NCBI RefSeq assembly: GCF_007990775.1
Contig: NZ_BJXB01000026.1
Span: 1-64,000, forward strand
Direction of reading: 5' to 3'
Length of the DNA stretch: 64,000 bases
Origin: Deinococcus cellulosilyticus NBRC 106333 = KACC 11606
GTDB lineage: Bacteria > Deinococcota > Deinococci > Deinococcales > Deinococcaceae
Shown: positions 51,686 through 60,792 of the stretch, in pieces
How positions within the stretch are numbered: the first letter of the stretch is position 1
Layout: every line of letters starts with the position of its first letter
The notes under the pieces: model-generated
Databases searched by the model: none
The model's input: the letters and a program-made list of their open reading frames with translations, nothing else
Told to the model about the DNA's origin: nothing
Made by a program: the position numbers and the translations under genes

Positions 51686-52621
51686 ATGCAAAACAGCCGC
51701 AAAGTGTTATCTTCACGCTCCGACCAGTACTTCAAAGGACTGATTCTCCTGCTGGGCGTGGCCATCATCGCCATTTTTGGCCTGTCCCTGTACGAGCTGC
51801 TTGTTGGAGGCTGGGACGCACTGAAGACCTACGGTGCAGGCTTCCTGTCGAACACCATCTGGGATGTGCCCAACGAGAAGTTTGGTGCCCTGACTTTCAT
51901 TGTGGGCACCCTGATCACCAGTGTCGCTGCCCTCTTGATTTCAGTGCTGCTGGCCGTTCCTGCTGCCATCTTCGTGACCGAATACGCCCCCAAATGGCTC
52001 TCTGAACCCGTCAGTTACCTGATTGAGCTGCTTGCTGCCATTCCCAGCGTGATTTACGGCCTGTGGGCCATCGTAACCCTGGTGCCTCTGGTGCAGAAAC
52101 TCCAGCTGGCCATCGTGATGGACCCGAACCTGCAAAAAATTCCCTGGTTGATGTCTGCTCCCACTGGACGTGGCCTGTTTACTGCCATTCTGGTGCTCTC
52201 CATCATGGTGATTCCCTACACCGCCTCTGTGGCCCGCGACGTGATCCGTCTGGTGCCCGCAGACCAGCGTGAAGCCGCCTACGCGCTGGGAGCCACCAAG
52301 TGGGAAGTGATCTCCATGGCCATCCTACCTTACGCCAGAGCCGGAATCTTTGGTGGAGTGATCCTCAGCCTGGGTCGTGCCCTCGGTGAAACCATGGCCG
52401 TGACCATGGTGATCGGCAACAACAATGCCATTCCCCACGGCATCTTTGACGCCACCAACACCATGGCCTCTGTGATTGCCACCCAGTTCCAGGAAGCCAC
52501 CAGCGACCTGCAGCTCTCCAGCCTGCTCGGGATTGGCCTTTTGCTCTTCATCATCAGCGTGATCGTCAACTACCTGGCCCGTCTGATCATTGCCCGCCTC
52601 ACCCCGAAAGGAATCAAATGA
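51686..52621 (+). CDS. pstC: Phosphate ABC transporter permease PstC
   Basis: A 311-residue inner-membrane permease with six helices (one from residues 14-36 and the rest in 70-300). PstC signals are WDVPNEKFGALTFIVGTLITSV near residue 54, LLAAIPSVIYGLWAI near 115, the EAAYALGATKWEVI coupling helix (ABC-transporter EAA loop) near 195 and LGRALGETMAVTMVIGN near 230. It forms the channel with PstA. It overlaps pstA by 4 nt. The leader of about 30 nt has a weak AGAGGTG site. Confidence 0.96.
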   Translation: MQNSRKVLSSRSDQYFKGLILLLGVAIIAIFGLSLYELLVGGWDALKTYGAGFLSNTIWDVPNEKFGALTFIVGTLITSVAALLISVLLAVPAAIFVTEYAPKWLSEPVSYLIELLAAIPSVIYGLWAIVTLVPLVQKLQLAIVMDPNLQKIPWLMSAPTGRGLFTAILVLSIMVIPYTASVARDVIRLVPADQREAAYALGATKWEVISMAILPYARAGIFGGVILSLGRALGETMAVTMVIGNNNAIPHGIFDATNTMASVIATQFQEATSDLQLSSLLGIGLLLFIISVIVNYLARLIIARLTPKGIK

Positions 52622-53493
52622 TGTCCTCCGGCGTTCGCCCCAACCAGATCAAAGGCACAGGACTCAGCTCTGGCCGCAAAATGAAAAACAGCCTGATGGC
52701 TGGCCTGATGGTTCTCGCCACCCTGATCGTACTGACTCCCCTCCTGTTGATCTTCTACTTCCTGATTGTCAACGGCATTCAGAGCATCAGCTGGGACACC
52801 TTCACCCAGCTTCCCCGGCCCGAAGGTGAGGAAGGTGGCGGTTTCGCCAACGCCATTGCGGGTTCTGTGATCATCGTTGGCATGGCAACCCTGCTTGGGG
52901 TGGTTGTGGGGATTGGCGGTGGTGTGATGATCGCCGAGTACCCCGAACACCGTCTGGTTCCAGCCGTGCGCCTGATCAGCGACGTGCTTTCCGGCATTCC
53001 GGCCATCGTGATGGGTCTGGTGGCCTACACCCTGATCATTGCCGAGTTCAAGACCTTCCGTGGATTCGCTGCTGCTCTGGCCCTCGGTTTCATCATGATC
53101 CCCATTGTGGTGCGCACCACCGAGGAAGTGCTGAAGCTCGTTCCCCAGACGGTGCGTGAAGCCGGTCTGGCCCTGGGTCTGCCCAAGTGGAGGGTGATCT
53201 ACAGCATCATCCTGCCTGCCGCCCGCTCTGGAATCATCACCGGTGTGATGCTGGCGATTTCCCGCGTGTCCGGTGAAGCTGCTCCCCTGCTCTTCACTGC
53301 GCTGGGCTCCCAGTTCTGGCAGCTCAATCCCTTCTCCAGCCTGGGCATGGCCGCCCTGCCCCTGGAGATCTACAACCGGGCCAACAGTCCCTTCCCGAGT
53401 TCCCTGCCTCTGGCTTACGCTGCGTCCCTGATTCTGGTGGTGATGGTGTTCCTGACCACCCTGATCGCCCGCTTCGCCACCCGCAAGAAGTAA
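52618..53493 (+). CDS. pstA: Phosphate ABC transporter permease PstA
   Basis: A 291-residue permease with six helices, the partner of PstC in the channel. Signals: GIGGGVMIAEYPEH near residue 99, LSGIPAIVMGLVAYTLI near 124, the EAA loop REAGLALGLPKWRVIYSIILPAA near 180 and SRVSGEAAPLLFTALGSQFW near 216. It overlaps pstC by 4 nt (ATGA), so translation is coupled. pstB starts 29 nt after its stop codon. Confidence 0.96.
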   Translation: MMSSGVRPNQIKGTGLSSGRKMKNSLMAGLMVLATLIVLTPLLLIFYFLIVNGIQSISWDTFTQLPRPEGEEGGGFANAIAGSVIIVGMATLLGVVVGIGGGVMIAEYPEHRLVPAVRLISDVLSGIPAIVMGLVAYTLIIAEFKTFRGFAAALALGFIMIPIVVRTTEEVLKLVPQTVREAGLALGLPKWRVIYSIILPAARSGIITGVMLAISRVSGEAAPLLFTALGSQFWQLNPFSSLGMAALPLEIYNRANSPFPSSLPLAYAASLILVVMVFLTTLIARFATRKK

Positions 53494-53522
53494 CCTGCCC
53501 TGCTGAACCTCAAGGAGTGCCC

Positions 53523-54281
53523 ATGCAACCCATTCTGAATGCTGAAACTGTTTCCATCTACTACGGTCCCAAACGCGCCGTGAACGAAGTCTCCCTGTCC
53601 ATCCTGCCCAACACCGTGAATGCACTCATCGGTCCTTCCGGTTGCGGGAAAACCACCTTCCTGCGGGCCATCAACCGCATGCACGATGTGACCCCGGGTG
53701 CCAAAGTCACCGGGAAGATCACCCTGGATGGTCAGGACATCTACGCCAGCGACATGGACCCTGTGGCTGTGCGCCGCCGCATCGGGATGGTGTTCCAGAA
53801 ACCCAACCCCTTCCCCACCATGAGCGTGTACGACAACGTTGCAAGTGGCCTGAGGCTGTCTGGCGTGACCAACAAGAGCTACCTTGACCAGATCGTGGAG
53901 CGTTCCCTCCGTCAGGCTGCCCTGTGGGACGAGGTCAAAGACCGCCTGAAGTCTCCTGCCACTGGCCTGTCCGGTGGTCAGCAGCAGCGTCTGTGCATCG
54001 CCCGTGCTCTGGCCGTTGAGCCCGAAGTGCTCTTGATGGACGAGCCCACCAGCGCACTGGACCCTGCATCCACCTCTCGCATTGAGGACCTGCTTGCTAC
54101 ACTGAAAAAAGACGTGACCATCCTGATTGTGACCCACAACATGCAGCAGGCTGCCCGGGTCAGCGACACCACCAGCTTCTTCCTGAACGGCGATCTGGTG
54201 GAAAATGGGGTCACGGCGGACATTTTCACCAACCCGAAAGATGAGCGCACGGAAGCCTACGTGACCGGACGCTTCGGTTAA
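53523..54281 (+). CDS. pstB: Phosphate ABC transporter ATP-binding protein
   Basis: A 252-residue ATPase that powers the PstCA channel. The full ABC motif set is present: Walker A GPSGCGKTTFLR near residue 37, Q-loop VFQKPNPFPTMSVYDNV, signature LSGGQQQRLCIARAL near 148, Walker B VLLMDEPTSALDP and the H-loop VTHNMQQA. The start is ATG 53523, 5 nt after AAGGAG; a GTG at 53517 would overlap that site. phoU follows after 14 nt. Confidence 0.97.
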   Translation: MQPILNAETVSIYYGPKRAVNEVSLSILPNTVNALIGPSGCGKTTFLRAINRMHDVTPGAKVTGKITLDGQDIYASDMDPVAVRRRIGMVFQKPNPFPTMSVYDNVASGLRLSGVTNKSYLDQIVERSLRQAALWDEVKDRLKSPATGLSGGQQQRLCIARALAVEPEVLLMDEPTSALDPASTSRIEDLLATLKKDVTILIVTHNMQQAARVSDTTSFFLNGDLVENGVTADIFTNPKDERTEAYVTGRFG

Positions 54282-54295
54282 GGAGGACGGCACAC

Positions 54296-54964
54296 ATGCG
54301 CGACCAGCTGGAACACAGCATTCAGGACATCAAGGCCGGGTTTCTCAGGATGCTCTCGATCAACCTGGAGCAACTCACCCTGGTGCAAAAAGGCCTGATC
54401 ACCAAGAATTTCCACCACCTCTCGGAACACGCCAAGAAGCTGGACATGGAAGTGGACCAGCTGGAGCACGATCTGGAGACCATGTGCCTGACGGCCATTG
54501 CCCTGCACCAGCCTGTCGCAGGAGACCTCAGGTTCATCGTGCTGGTCCTGAAAAGCCTTACGGACGCTGAGCGCATTGGGGATTATGCAGTGCATGTGGC
54601 AACTGATCTGGAGCAGGTGGCAGGTACCATCACCTCCGGGTTCTACTCGGACATTCAGCCTCTGGTCAGCAAACTGACCGAGATGATGGAAACCCTGGCT
54701 TACGGCTTTGCAGAAAAAAGCCTGAGGTCCGTCAAAGACCTGCAGGAGATGGATCTGGAGGTGGACGCCTTCTACGAGCAGCTTCAGCGCTCAACCCTCA
54801 CCCGCATCATGGAGGACCTGCGCATGACCTCCTCTGCCCTGAAGCTCACCCGCCTGGCCCGCAGCTTTGAGCGCCTCGGGGACCACATGGTGAACATCTC
54901 TGAGCGCATTTACTACTGGATCACAGGCAAGGCGTTTGACAAGGCCCTGTCCCAGAATCACTGA
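54296..54964 (+). CDS. phoU: Phosphate signalling protein PhoU
   Basis: A 222-residue cytosolic protein of two three-helix bundles, each with the metal-binding PhoU motif: DMEVDQLEHDLE near residue 50 and DLEVDAFYEQLQ near 152. PhoU couples PstSCAB activity to the Pho two-component system and limits phosphate uptake. It begins after an AAGGAGG site, 14 nt past pstB, and closes the operon. A heptad array and terminator follow immediately. No phoB/phoR genes are in the window. Confidence 0.96.
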   Translation: MRDQLEHSIQDIKAGFLRMLSINLEQLTLVQKGLITKNFHHLSEHAKKLDMEVDQLEHDLETMCLTAIALHQPVAGDLRFIVLVLKSLTDAERIGDYAVHVATDLEQVAGTITSGFYSDIQPLVSKLTEMMETLAYGFAEKSLRSVKDLQEMDLEVDAFYEQLQRSTLTRIMEDLRMTSSALKLTRLARSFERLGDHMVNISERIYYWITGKAFDKALSQNH

Positions 54965-54971
54965 ATGAGAA

Positions 54972-55001
54972 GTTTACAGTTCACAGTTTTCAGTGAACAG
55001 C
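54972..55001. repeat. One-sided heptad array H
   Basis: GTTTACA, GTTCACA, GTTTTCA, GTGAACA, GC, starting 7 nt after the phoU stop codon. It is the class of array G. It also has a small GTTCAC/GTGAAC inverted repeat and runs into the phoU terminator. Confidence 0.65.
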
Positions 55002-55036
55002 AAACCCGGTTGCTTTGGAAGCAACCGGGTTTTTCT
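55002..55036 (+). terminator. phoU terminator
   Basis: A 12-bp stem AAACCCGGTTGC/GCAACCGGGTTT around 7 nt, followed by TTTCTC. It ends the pstC-phoU unit. Confidence 0.92.
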
Positions 55037-55395
55037 CTGGGAAGATCTGCAGGGGACAGACCCGGAATCACAAGCAGCACATGGCTCCAGTATCAACCTG
55101 TGTTACTGGTAAAGAAACAGGAACACCACCATCGTTGGATGAGGCCAAAAACCAAATGTAAGCTTTTCTGCAGTTCTGAAACCCTTCTGCTTTTCCAGTT
55201 CAAAAATGAGAGTGACGGCCAGAAGCAGAAAGTCTGTTTCAGATTGAGTCTGTTCTCCACAACTCAGCCTCTGCGTTTGAACCTGAACCTAATTTGTGAA
55301 TTTCAGCACAAGTGTTTGCAATTTCATTCTTCCGCTTCCAGACACATTTTCAGCGATTTTCAACCCTGTACAGGTTTGCTGTTTCCGTTCGCAAA
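55037..55395. other. Intergenic stretch upstream of hisB
   Basis: A 359-bp region with no recognised gene. It has short inverted repeats: TTCTGCTT/AAGCAGAA near 55183-55230, and the palindrome CCTGTACAGG at 55365-55374, 21 nt before the hisB ATG. An open frame through 54965-55417 is not supported by codon use. The region is AT-richer toward hisB. Confidence 0.55.
55365..55374. promoter_or_regulatory. 10-bp palindrome upstream of hisB
   Basis: CCTGTACAGG, in an AACC...GGTT frame, lies 21 nt before the hisB start. Position and symmetry suit an operator, but no factor is known. Confidence 0.35.
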
Positions 55396-56001
55396 ATGGA
55401 GTACAGTGTCTCTGTGACACGCAGCAGCGAAATTGTACGCAACACCAATGAAACCCAGATTCAGATCCGTCTGAACCTCGATGAGCCCCTCTCAGGCCCC
55501 CTGAAAACCGGACATGGCTTTCAGGAGCACATGCTCGATCAGGTGCGCAAACATGGCCGTTTCGGTCTGGTCATTGAAGCCACCGGAGACCTGCATGTGG
55601 ACGTGCACCATCTGGCAGAAGATGTGGGCATCGCACTGGGACAGGCTTTCAAACAGGCCCTGGGAGACATGAAGGGCATTGAGCGCTACGCCGATGCCTT
55701 CGTGCCGATGGATGAAACGCTGGCCCATGTGGTGCTTGATTTCTCTGGACGTGCATACCTGGGTTTTGAACCCGAGCGTCTGGATGTGATCGGGGATTCC
55801 AACGGGTACAACATCTTCCACCTGCGGGAGTTTCTGCGGGGGTTCTGCAACCATGCAGGGGTGACCCTGCATGTGCGTCTGCTGTCTGGCCGTGAATCGC
55901 ACCATGTGATCGAGGCGATCACCAAAGCCTTCTCCCGGGCACTCTACCTGGCGACCCGCATCACCAGCCAGAGCCTGCCCAGCACGAAAGGAATGCTATG
56001 A
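55396..56001 (+). CDS. hisB: Imidazoleglycerol-phosphate dehydratase
   Basis: A 201-residue enzyme that makes imidazole acetol phosphate, the sixth step of histidine synthesis. The Mn ligands are in two repeats: HGFQEHMLDQ near residue 42, HVDVHHLAEDVGIALG near 68, and the second set GYNIFHLREFL and GRESHHVIEAITKAFSRAL near 165. The size is that of the monofunctional enzyme. The ATG at 55396 (MEYSVSVTRSS) removes a long unlikely extension. It overlaps hisH by 4 nt. Confidence 0.96.
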   Translation: MEYSVSVTRSSEIVRNTNETQIQIRLNLDEPLSGPLKTGHGFQEHMLDQVRKHGRFGLVIEATGDLHVDVHHLAEDVGIALGQAFKQALGDMKGIERYADAFVPMDETLAHVVLDFSGRAYLGFEPERLDVIGDSNGYNIFHLREFLRGFCNHAGVTLHVRLLSGRESHHVIEAITKAFSRALYLATRITSQSLPSTKGML

Positions 56002-56627
56002 CCTCTGCCTTGCTGGTGGATTATGGAAGTGGCAACCTGCGTTCTGCTGCCAAGGCACTGGAACGGGCAGGTTTCGAGGTGAAGGTCTCCTCCACCCCGC
56101 AAGATGTGGAGACCGCCCAGTCGATTGTGATTCCCGGTCAGGGCCACTTCGGACAGGTGATGACGGAGTTCAAGCAGTCTGGCTTTGAAGGCCCCATCCG
56201 CGAAGCCCTGCAAGAAGGCCTGCCCATTCTGGGCATCTGTGTGGGCATGCAACTGCTGTTTGAAGGTTCAGAGGAGTCCAGCATGCCCGGTCTGGGATTG
56301 CTGCCCGGATTTCTGAAGAAGTTCCCGAAAGGCTATGCGGTGCCACAGATGCAGTGGAACACCCTGCAAAGGGTGGGGGACTGTCCCATCCTCGAAGGTC
56401 TGACCCCTGACGCCATGGCCTACTTCGTGCACAGTTATTACGTGCCCGAGGAGAGCGGTGTGCAGTCCGGAGCCCTCACCGATTATGGGGTGCCTTTCTG
56501 GAGTGTGGTGTCCCAGGGAAACCTGCATGGCACCCAGTTCCACCCCGAAAAATCCCAGGCGGTGGGTCTGCAGATCCTGCAGAATTTCCGTGCCCTGGTT
56601 GAAGCCCAGGCTCCAGTCTCCCGCTAA
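55998..56627 (+). CDS. hisH: Imidazole glycerol phosphate synthase subunit HisH
   Basis: A 209-residue class I glutamine amidotransferase that feeds ammonia to HisF in histidine synthesis. The catalytic triad is clear: Cys in ILGICVGMQLLFEGSEE near residue 80, His and Glu in GTQFHPEKSQ near 182-184. The start overlaps hisB by 4 nt (ATGA), so translation is coupled. hisF is not in the window, and glgB follows on the same strand after 95 nt, so the operon has only two his genes. Confidence 0.96.
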   Translation: MTSALLVDYGSGNLRSAAKALERAGFEVKVSSTPQDVETAQSIVIPGQGHFGQVMTEFKQSGFEGPIREALQEGLPILGICVGMQLLFEGSEESSMPGLGLLPGFLKKFPKGYAVPQMQWNTLQRVGDCPILEGLTPDAMAYFVHSYYVPEESGVQSGALTDYGVPFWSVVSQGNLHGTQFHPEKSQAVGLQILQNFRALVEAQAPVSR

Positions 56628-56722
56628 GGGTCTGGGAAGATACAGTTTTACACCGCACTGGCATGGGATATTGCCAGAACAACCGTACAATTCGGTACCA
56701 TACTCATGAAGGACACACAACC

Positions 56723-58891
56723 ATGACTGATCTGGAATTGCTCCAACAGGGACGACATTACGATCCTTTTCGCTTTCTGGGACTGCATTTTGAAAGAGAA
56801 AGCGGCACGCTGCGCGTGTGGTCTCCTCCAGCCGCCAGTGTGACTGCCCTTTTCCCCAGCGGGAGAACTGCCCTGCTGACCCAGCAGGACCCCAGTGGCC
56901 TCTTTGTGGCTGAAGGCATCAAGCAGGAGGAAAATGCCCATGAATACCTGCTGCGCATCACTTTCCACGATGGAAACGTGCAGCAGACCCGCGACCCCTA
57001 CTCCTTCTGGCCCACCCTCAGTGATTTTGACCTGAGCCTGATCAAGATCGGAGAGCAGCACCAGCTTCACAAGAAACTGGGTGCCAACGTGATCGAGCAC
57101 CAGGGGGTCAGGGGCGTTTCCTTCGCAGTGTGGGCACCCAACGCCGAGCGGGTCAGTGTGGTGGGGAACTTCAACGGCTGGAACGGTCTGCAGAACCCCA
57201 TGCGCACGCTGGGCGACTCTGGCATCTGGGAGATTTTCCTGCCCTTCATTGGCTCAGGCGAATACTACAAGTTTGAGATCCGTTCCCGTGAAGGCCACGT
57301 GTTCCTGAAGAGCGATCCGCTCGCCAAGTTCTCTGAAATGCGGCCCGGAACCGCTTCCATTGTGTATGATTTCACACCATTTGAATGGACGGACAAAGAA
57401 TGGATTGAGGGCCGCAAGGAAGACACCCGCAAAGACCCCATCAGCATCTATGAAGTCCACCTGGGCTCCTGGATGGTGGGCGAAGGGGGAAGCTTTCTAA
57501 ACTACCGGGAACTGGCCCACAAGCTCGCAGATTACGTGACCGACCAGGGCTACACCCACATCGAACTGCTGCCCGTCAGTGAACACCCCTTCGATGGCTC
57601 CTGGGGTTATCAGGTCACCGGATATTTTGCCCCCACCAGCCGTTTCGGGACCCCCGACGACTTCAAGTACTTCATGAACCACATGCACGAAAGAGGCATT
57701 GGTGTGATTGTGGACTGGGTGCCCGGGCACTTCCCGAAAGATGCCCACGGACTGGGTCGCTTCGATGGCACCCCCATCTACGAATACGCCGATCCCCGCA
57801 AAGGAGAGCACCTCGACTGGGGCACCTACATCTTTGACTATGGCCGCACCGAGGTGGTCAACTTCCTGCTGTCCAGTGCCCTGTTCTGGATCGAGGAATA
57901 CCACGTGGACGGTCTCCGTGTGGATGCTGTCGCCAGCATCCTGTACCTGGATTTCTCTCGTCCCCACGACGCCTGGATTCCCAACATCTACGGGGGCAAC
58001 GAGAACCTGGAGGCCATCCATTTCCTGAAGCGCCTCAATGAACTGACCCACCAGTACCACCCTGGCATCCTGACCATGGCTGAAGAATCCTCCGCTTTTG
58101 CTGGGGTGAGCCGTCCGGTCTTCGCAGGAGGTCTGGGCTTCGATTACAAGTGGGGCATGGGCTGGATGAACGATTCTCTGGCCTACTTCGAGAAAGACTC
58201 CATCTACCGCAAGTTCGAACACCACAAGATCAGCTTCTTCATGGTGTACGCCTACCACGAGAACTACGTGCTGCCCATCTCCCACGATGAAGTGGTGCAC
58301 GGCAAGAAGAGCCTGATCGACAAGATGCCCGGGGACAAATGGCAGAAACACGCCAACCACCGTGCCTTCCTGGCCTACATGTGGACCATGCCCGGCAAGA
58401 AACTGCTCTTCCAGGGCCAGGAGTTCGGGCAGTGGCAGGAGTGGAGCGAGGCAAGAAGCATCGACTGGCACCTCACCCAGTACCCGGAGCACAGGGGCAC
58501 CCAGATCCTGATGCGGGACCTCAACCACCTCTACCGCTTCCAGAAGGCCCTGCACACCAGCGATTGCATCCCTGGAGGCTTCCAGTGGATCAACGTTTCG
58601 GACTCTGAAAACAGCGTGTTCAGCTACATCCGCAAAGACATTGATTCCGACGAGCAGGTGATTGTGGTTGCGAATTTCACCCCTGTCGAACGCACCACAT
58701 ACCGCATTGGGGTTCCTGAAGCAGGGGCCTACCGCGAACTCCTCAACACCGACGCTGAAGTGTACGGTGGAGGAAACCGGGGCAACCTGGGACTGGTCCA
58801 CAGCCAGGAACAGCCTTACAACGGCTTCCAGCACAGCATGGAGGTCCTGATTCCCGCGCTGGGCGTGATCATCCTCAAGAAAGAAATCTGA
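56723..58891 (+). CDS. glgB: 1,4-alpha-glucan branching enzyme
   Basis: A 722-residue enzyme that makes alpha-1,6 branches in glycogen. Domains in order: N1 carbohydrate-binding (residues 1-100), CBM48 (100-210, FAVWAPNAERVSVVGNFNGWNG), the GH13 barrel (250-620) and a C-terminal sandwich. The four GH13 regions are seen: DWVPGHFP, GLRVDAVAS, MAEES and PISHDEVVHG. The nucleophile aspartate is in GLRVDAV. The start at 56723 is chosen because it matches the N1 domain; the upstream region has TACAAT and CATACT boxes and an AAGGA site. Confidence 0.97.
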   Translation: MTDLELLQQGRHYDPFRFLGLHFERESGTLRVWSPPAASVTALFPSGRTALLTQQDPSGLFVAEGIKQEENAHEYLLRITFHDGNVQQTRDPYSFWPTLSDFDLSLIKIGEQHQLHKKLGANVIEHQGVRGVSFAVWAPNAERVSVVGNFNGWNGLQNPMRTLGDSGIWEIFLPFIGSGEYYKFEIRSREGHVFLKSDPLAKFSEMRPGTASIVYDFTPFEWTDKEWIEGRKEDTRKDPISIYEVHLGSWMVGEGGSFLNYRELAHKLADYVTDQGYTHIELLPVSEHPFDGSWGYQVTGYFAPTSRFGTPDDFKYFMNHMHERGIGVIVDWVPGHFPKDAHGLGRFDGTPIYEYADPRKGEHLDWGTYIFDYGRTEVVNFLLSSALFWIEEYHVDGLRVDAVASILYLDFSRPHDAWIPNIYGGNENLEAIHFLKRLNELTHQYHPGILTMAEESSAFAGVSRPVFAGGLGFDYKWGMGWMNDSLAYFEKDSIYRKFEHHKISFFMVYAYHENYVLPISHDEVVHGKKSLIDKMPGDKWQKHANHRAFLAYMWTMPGKKLLFQGQEFGQWQEWSEARSIDWHLTQYPEHRGTQILMRDLNHLYRFQKALHTSDCIPGGFQWINVSDSENSVFSYIRKDIDSDEQVIVVANFTPVERTTYRIGVPEAGAYRELLNTDAEVYGGGNRGNLGLVHSQEQPYNGFQHSMEVLIPALGVIILKKEI

Positions 58892-58956
58892 ATTCAGATG
58901 CATCAGGAGGGGGGCATGGGCTCCCCTCCTCATCTTTTTCCGGTAACGTAAGGGGG

Positions 58957-59187
58957 ATGAAGTACGCTGCTCTTGGAGTCCTGGCTGTTCTGGCGATCTT
59001 GCTCATGCTTCCCCTTCTGGGAGGCCCCACCGTGCCCTTCTGGGTCATCACTGGCCTGTTGTGCCTGCGCATTGCCCTGCAGTGGTTCAGTGCGCCCACC
59101 CCACAAACCCGCCGGACCCTGATTGCCCCAACCCTGCTGGTGCTGGGGGTGACCGTCTTTCTGGCAGTCAATCCACCCCAGCAATAA
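58957..59187 (+). CDS. Small two-to-three-helix membrane protein
   Basis: A 76-residue hydrophobic protein: helix 1 at residues 3-20, a short loop, helix 2 at 27-45 and helix 3 at 55-71. No family recognised. It lies 65 nt after glgB on the same strand and is followed by a terminator within 7 nt, which supports it being a real gene, possibly co-transcribed with glgB. Confidence 0.65.
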   Translation: MKYAALGVLAVLAILLMLPLLGGPTVPFWVITGLLCLRIALQWFSAPTPQTRRTLIAPTLLVLGVTVFLAVNPPQQ

Positions 59188-59193
59188 AACAGA

Positions 59194-59226
59194 AAAAGGG
59201 CTTTCATAAAGAAAGCCCTTTTAAAA
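59194..59226. terminator. Bidirectional terminator
   Basis: AAAAGGGCTTTC-ATAAA-GAAAGCCCTTTT, a 12-bp stem with A and T flanks, between convergent genes. Confidence 0.92.
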
Positions 59227-59234
59227 TGTTCAGC

Positions 59235-60770
59235 TCACTTGATCAGCGGATAAATTCGGTCCAGAATCTTCAGCCTGAACTGCTGGTTCTGGCTGTCCCA
59301 TCCGATTTTGAGGCCGGGAACCAGGGCCTGTTCAAAACGCAGCAGGGCTTCCAGTCGGCTGGCCGGATGGGTGTCCATTGCTGCAAGAACCAGGTGCAGG
59401 GCCAGTTTCTTGACGGGCTGCTGCACTTTCCCGGAAGGGGTGGAAAGAACCGGAACATCGGTGGTGGGTTTGTTGGTTGGAGTGGAAGGCTTATTGGCTG
59501 TGGGGGTGTTCGGCTTGCTGGTGGTCGGGGTGGGCTTACCCATGTTTCCCGTCTGGGAGGGGGTCACTGTACTTGTCACCGGCTGTGGGGTGTTGCTGGC
59601 AATGCGCTTCAGAACGTCCCATTCCTCTGTTTTGAGGGCCCTTCCCCATCCGCCGGAAACCCCGCGGTAACTGGACCAGTGCCCGAGACTCTGGGAGCCC
59701 AGACCGACCAGTTGATAAAGGGTGCCTTTGCTGGTGATCACATAGCCGTAGCCATTTTCAGTGATGGACAGCGGAGTGTCGATTTTGCTGTCGAGTTCCA
59801 GCTGCCAGAGGATCTCGCCTTTTTCGTTGAGGCCCGAGAGCACTCCGGCGTAGTTGCCCACGATGATTTCACCATTGGAGGTTTCAATGGCGGGTGCAGC
59901 GATGGCTTTCTTCAGGTCGGTCTGCCAGGCCAGGGTTCCATCACGGTTGATGGCGTACAGATCACTGTCAAAAGAACCCACCACAATCAGGCCATTTCTG
60001 GTGATGATTGGAGAGGCATTCACAAAGAGTTTGGTGGTGTATTTCCACTTCAGACTGCCGTCAGGGTTGATGGCATAGATGCTGCGATCACTGCTGCCAA
60101 TGTAGATGGTGCCGTCTTCATCGATGGCAGGACTGGAAAACAGGGTCGAACCTGCCTGAAAAGACCATCTGAGTTTACCTTCCGGGCTCAGGGCATAGAG
60201 TTTACCGTCCTGACTTCCGAAGTAAATGGTCCCGTCCAATCCCTGGGCAGGGCTGGAGTAAACCCCTCCACCCGCCCGGTATTCCCAGAGTTTCTGGCCG
60301 TCTTTGATGGCCACGATCTGGCCTTTGACACTGGCGGCCACCAGGGAACCATCTGCCCTCAGGAGGGGGGTGGCGAAGAGGTCGCCGTCAAGATTGTAAC
60401 GCCATTTGAGGCGGCCATCTGGTAAAATGGCCTGGATGTGGTCGTTGTAAGCTCCGAAGTACAGCATCCCATCAAGTGACCGCACACCGGGTGCTCTGGC
60501 AATGTCGGTGATGGGCACCTCCCAGTTTTTCTGCCCTCTGGGGTCAAGGTTCTGGATCAGGTTGCCTTTGATGAGAAGAAGAGTAGAGCCATCTGGAAGA
60601 GCTGTTGGGGCGCTGAGGGCTCCAATGTTTTTGCTCCAGGAAATTGCTGGTTTGGCGAAGGTTGTTCCTGTGAGGAAGGAAGTGCAGAGCAGTAGAGCGC
60701 TTCCCAGAGAGGTTAATGGTTTCTTTACGCTGAGACGTGGAAGCATATTTCTCACAGTACTAACGAGCAT
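59235..60770 (-). CDS. Secreted PQQ-like beta-propeller protein
   Basis: A 511-residue protein with an N-terminal signal peptide (hydrophobic segment LTSLGSALLLCTSFLTGTTFA). It contains at least seven repeats of the PQQ/quinoprotein type, e.g. IYFGSQDGKLYALSPEGKLRWSFQAG and IYIGSSDRSIYAINPDGSLKWKY. A Pro/Thr/Ser-rich linker (about 390-430) joins a C-terminal helical region (LHLVLAAMDTHPASRLEALLRFEQAL). It probably acts in the envelope, as a scaffold or sensor. The start may be 60770 (ATG 4 nt behind TATATT) or 60746; neither has a ribosome site. Confidence 0.85.
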   Translation of the reverse strand: MLVSTVRNMLPRLSVKKPLTSLGSALLLCTSFLTGTTFAKPAISWSKNIGALSAPTALPDGSTLLLIKGNLIQNLDPRGQKNWEVPITDIARAPGVRSLDGMLYFGAYNDHIQAILPDGRLKWRYNLDGDLFATPLLRADGSLVAASVKGQIVAIKDGQKLWEYRAGGGVYSSPAQGLDGTIYFGSQDGKLYALSPEGKLRWSFQAGSTLFSSPAIDEDGTIYIGSSDRSIYAINPDGSLKWKYTTKLFVNASPIITRNGLIVVGSFDSDLYAINRDGTLAWQTDLKKAIAAPAIETSNGEIIVGNYAGVLSGLNEKGEILWQLELDSKIDTPLSITENGYGYVITSKGTLYQLVGLGSQSLGHWSSYRGVSGGWGRALKTEEWDVLKRIASNTPQPVTSTVTPSQTGNMGKPTPTTSKPNTPTANKPSTPTNKPTTDVPVLSTPSGKVQQPVKKLALHLVLAAMDTHPASRLEALLRFEQALVPGLKIGWDSQNQQFRLKILDRIYPLIK

Positions 60771-60792
60771 ACCCAATATATAATGCAAGTGT
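60771..60792. promoter_or_regulatory. Very short divergent promoter, overlapping -10 boxes
   Basis: The plus strand has TATAAT at 60779-60784, 8 nt before the ATG at 60793; the minus strand has TATATT at 60775-60780, 4 nt before the ATG at 60770. The two boxes overlap and the two start codons are 22 bp apart, so both messages could be leaderless. Confidence 0.55.

Noticed and set aside
54965..55417. 150-codon frame after phoU
   Set aside because: It runs through a heptad array and the phoU terminator and has atypical composition.
57497..58933. 478-codon frame antisense to glgB
   Set aside because: Shadow of glgB; no ribosome site or motif.
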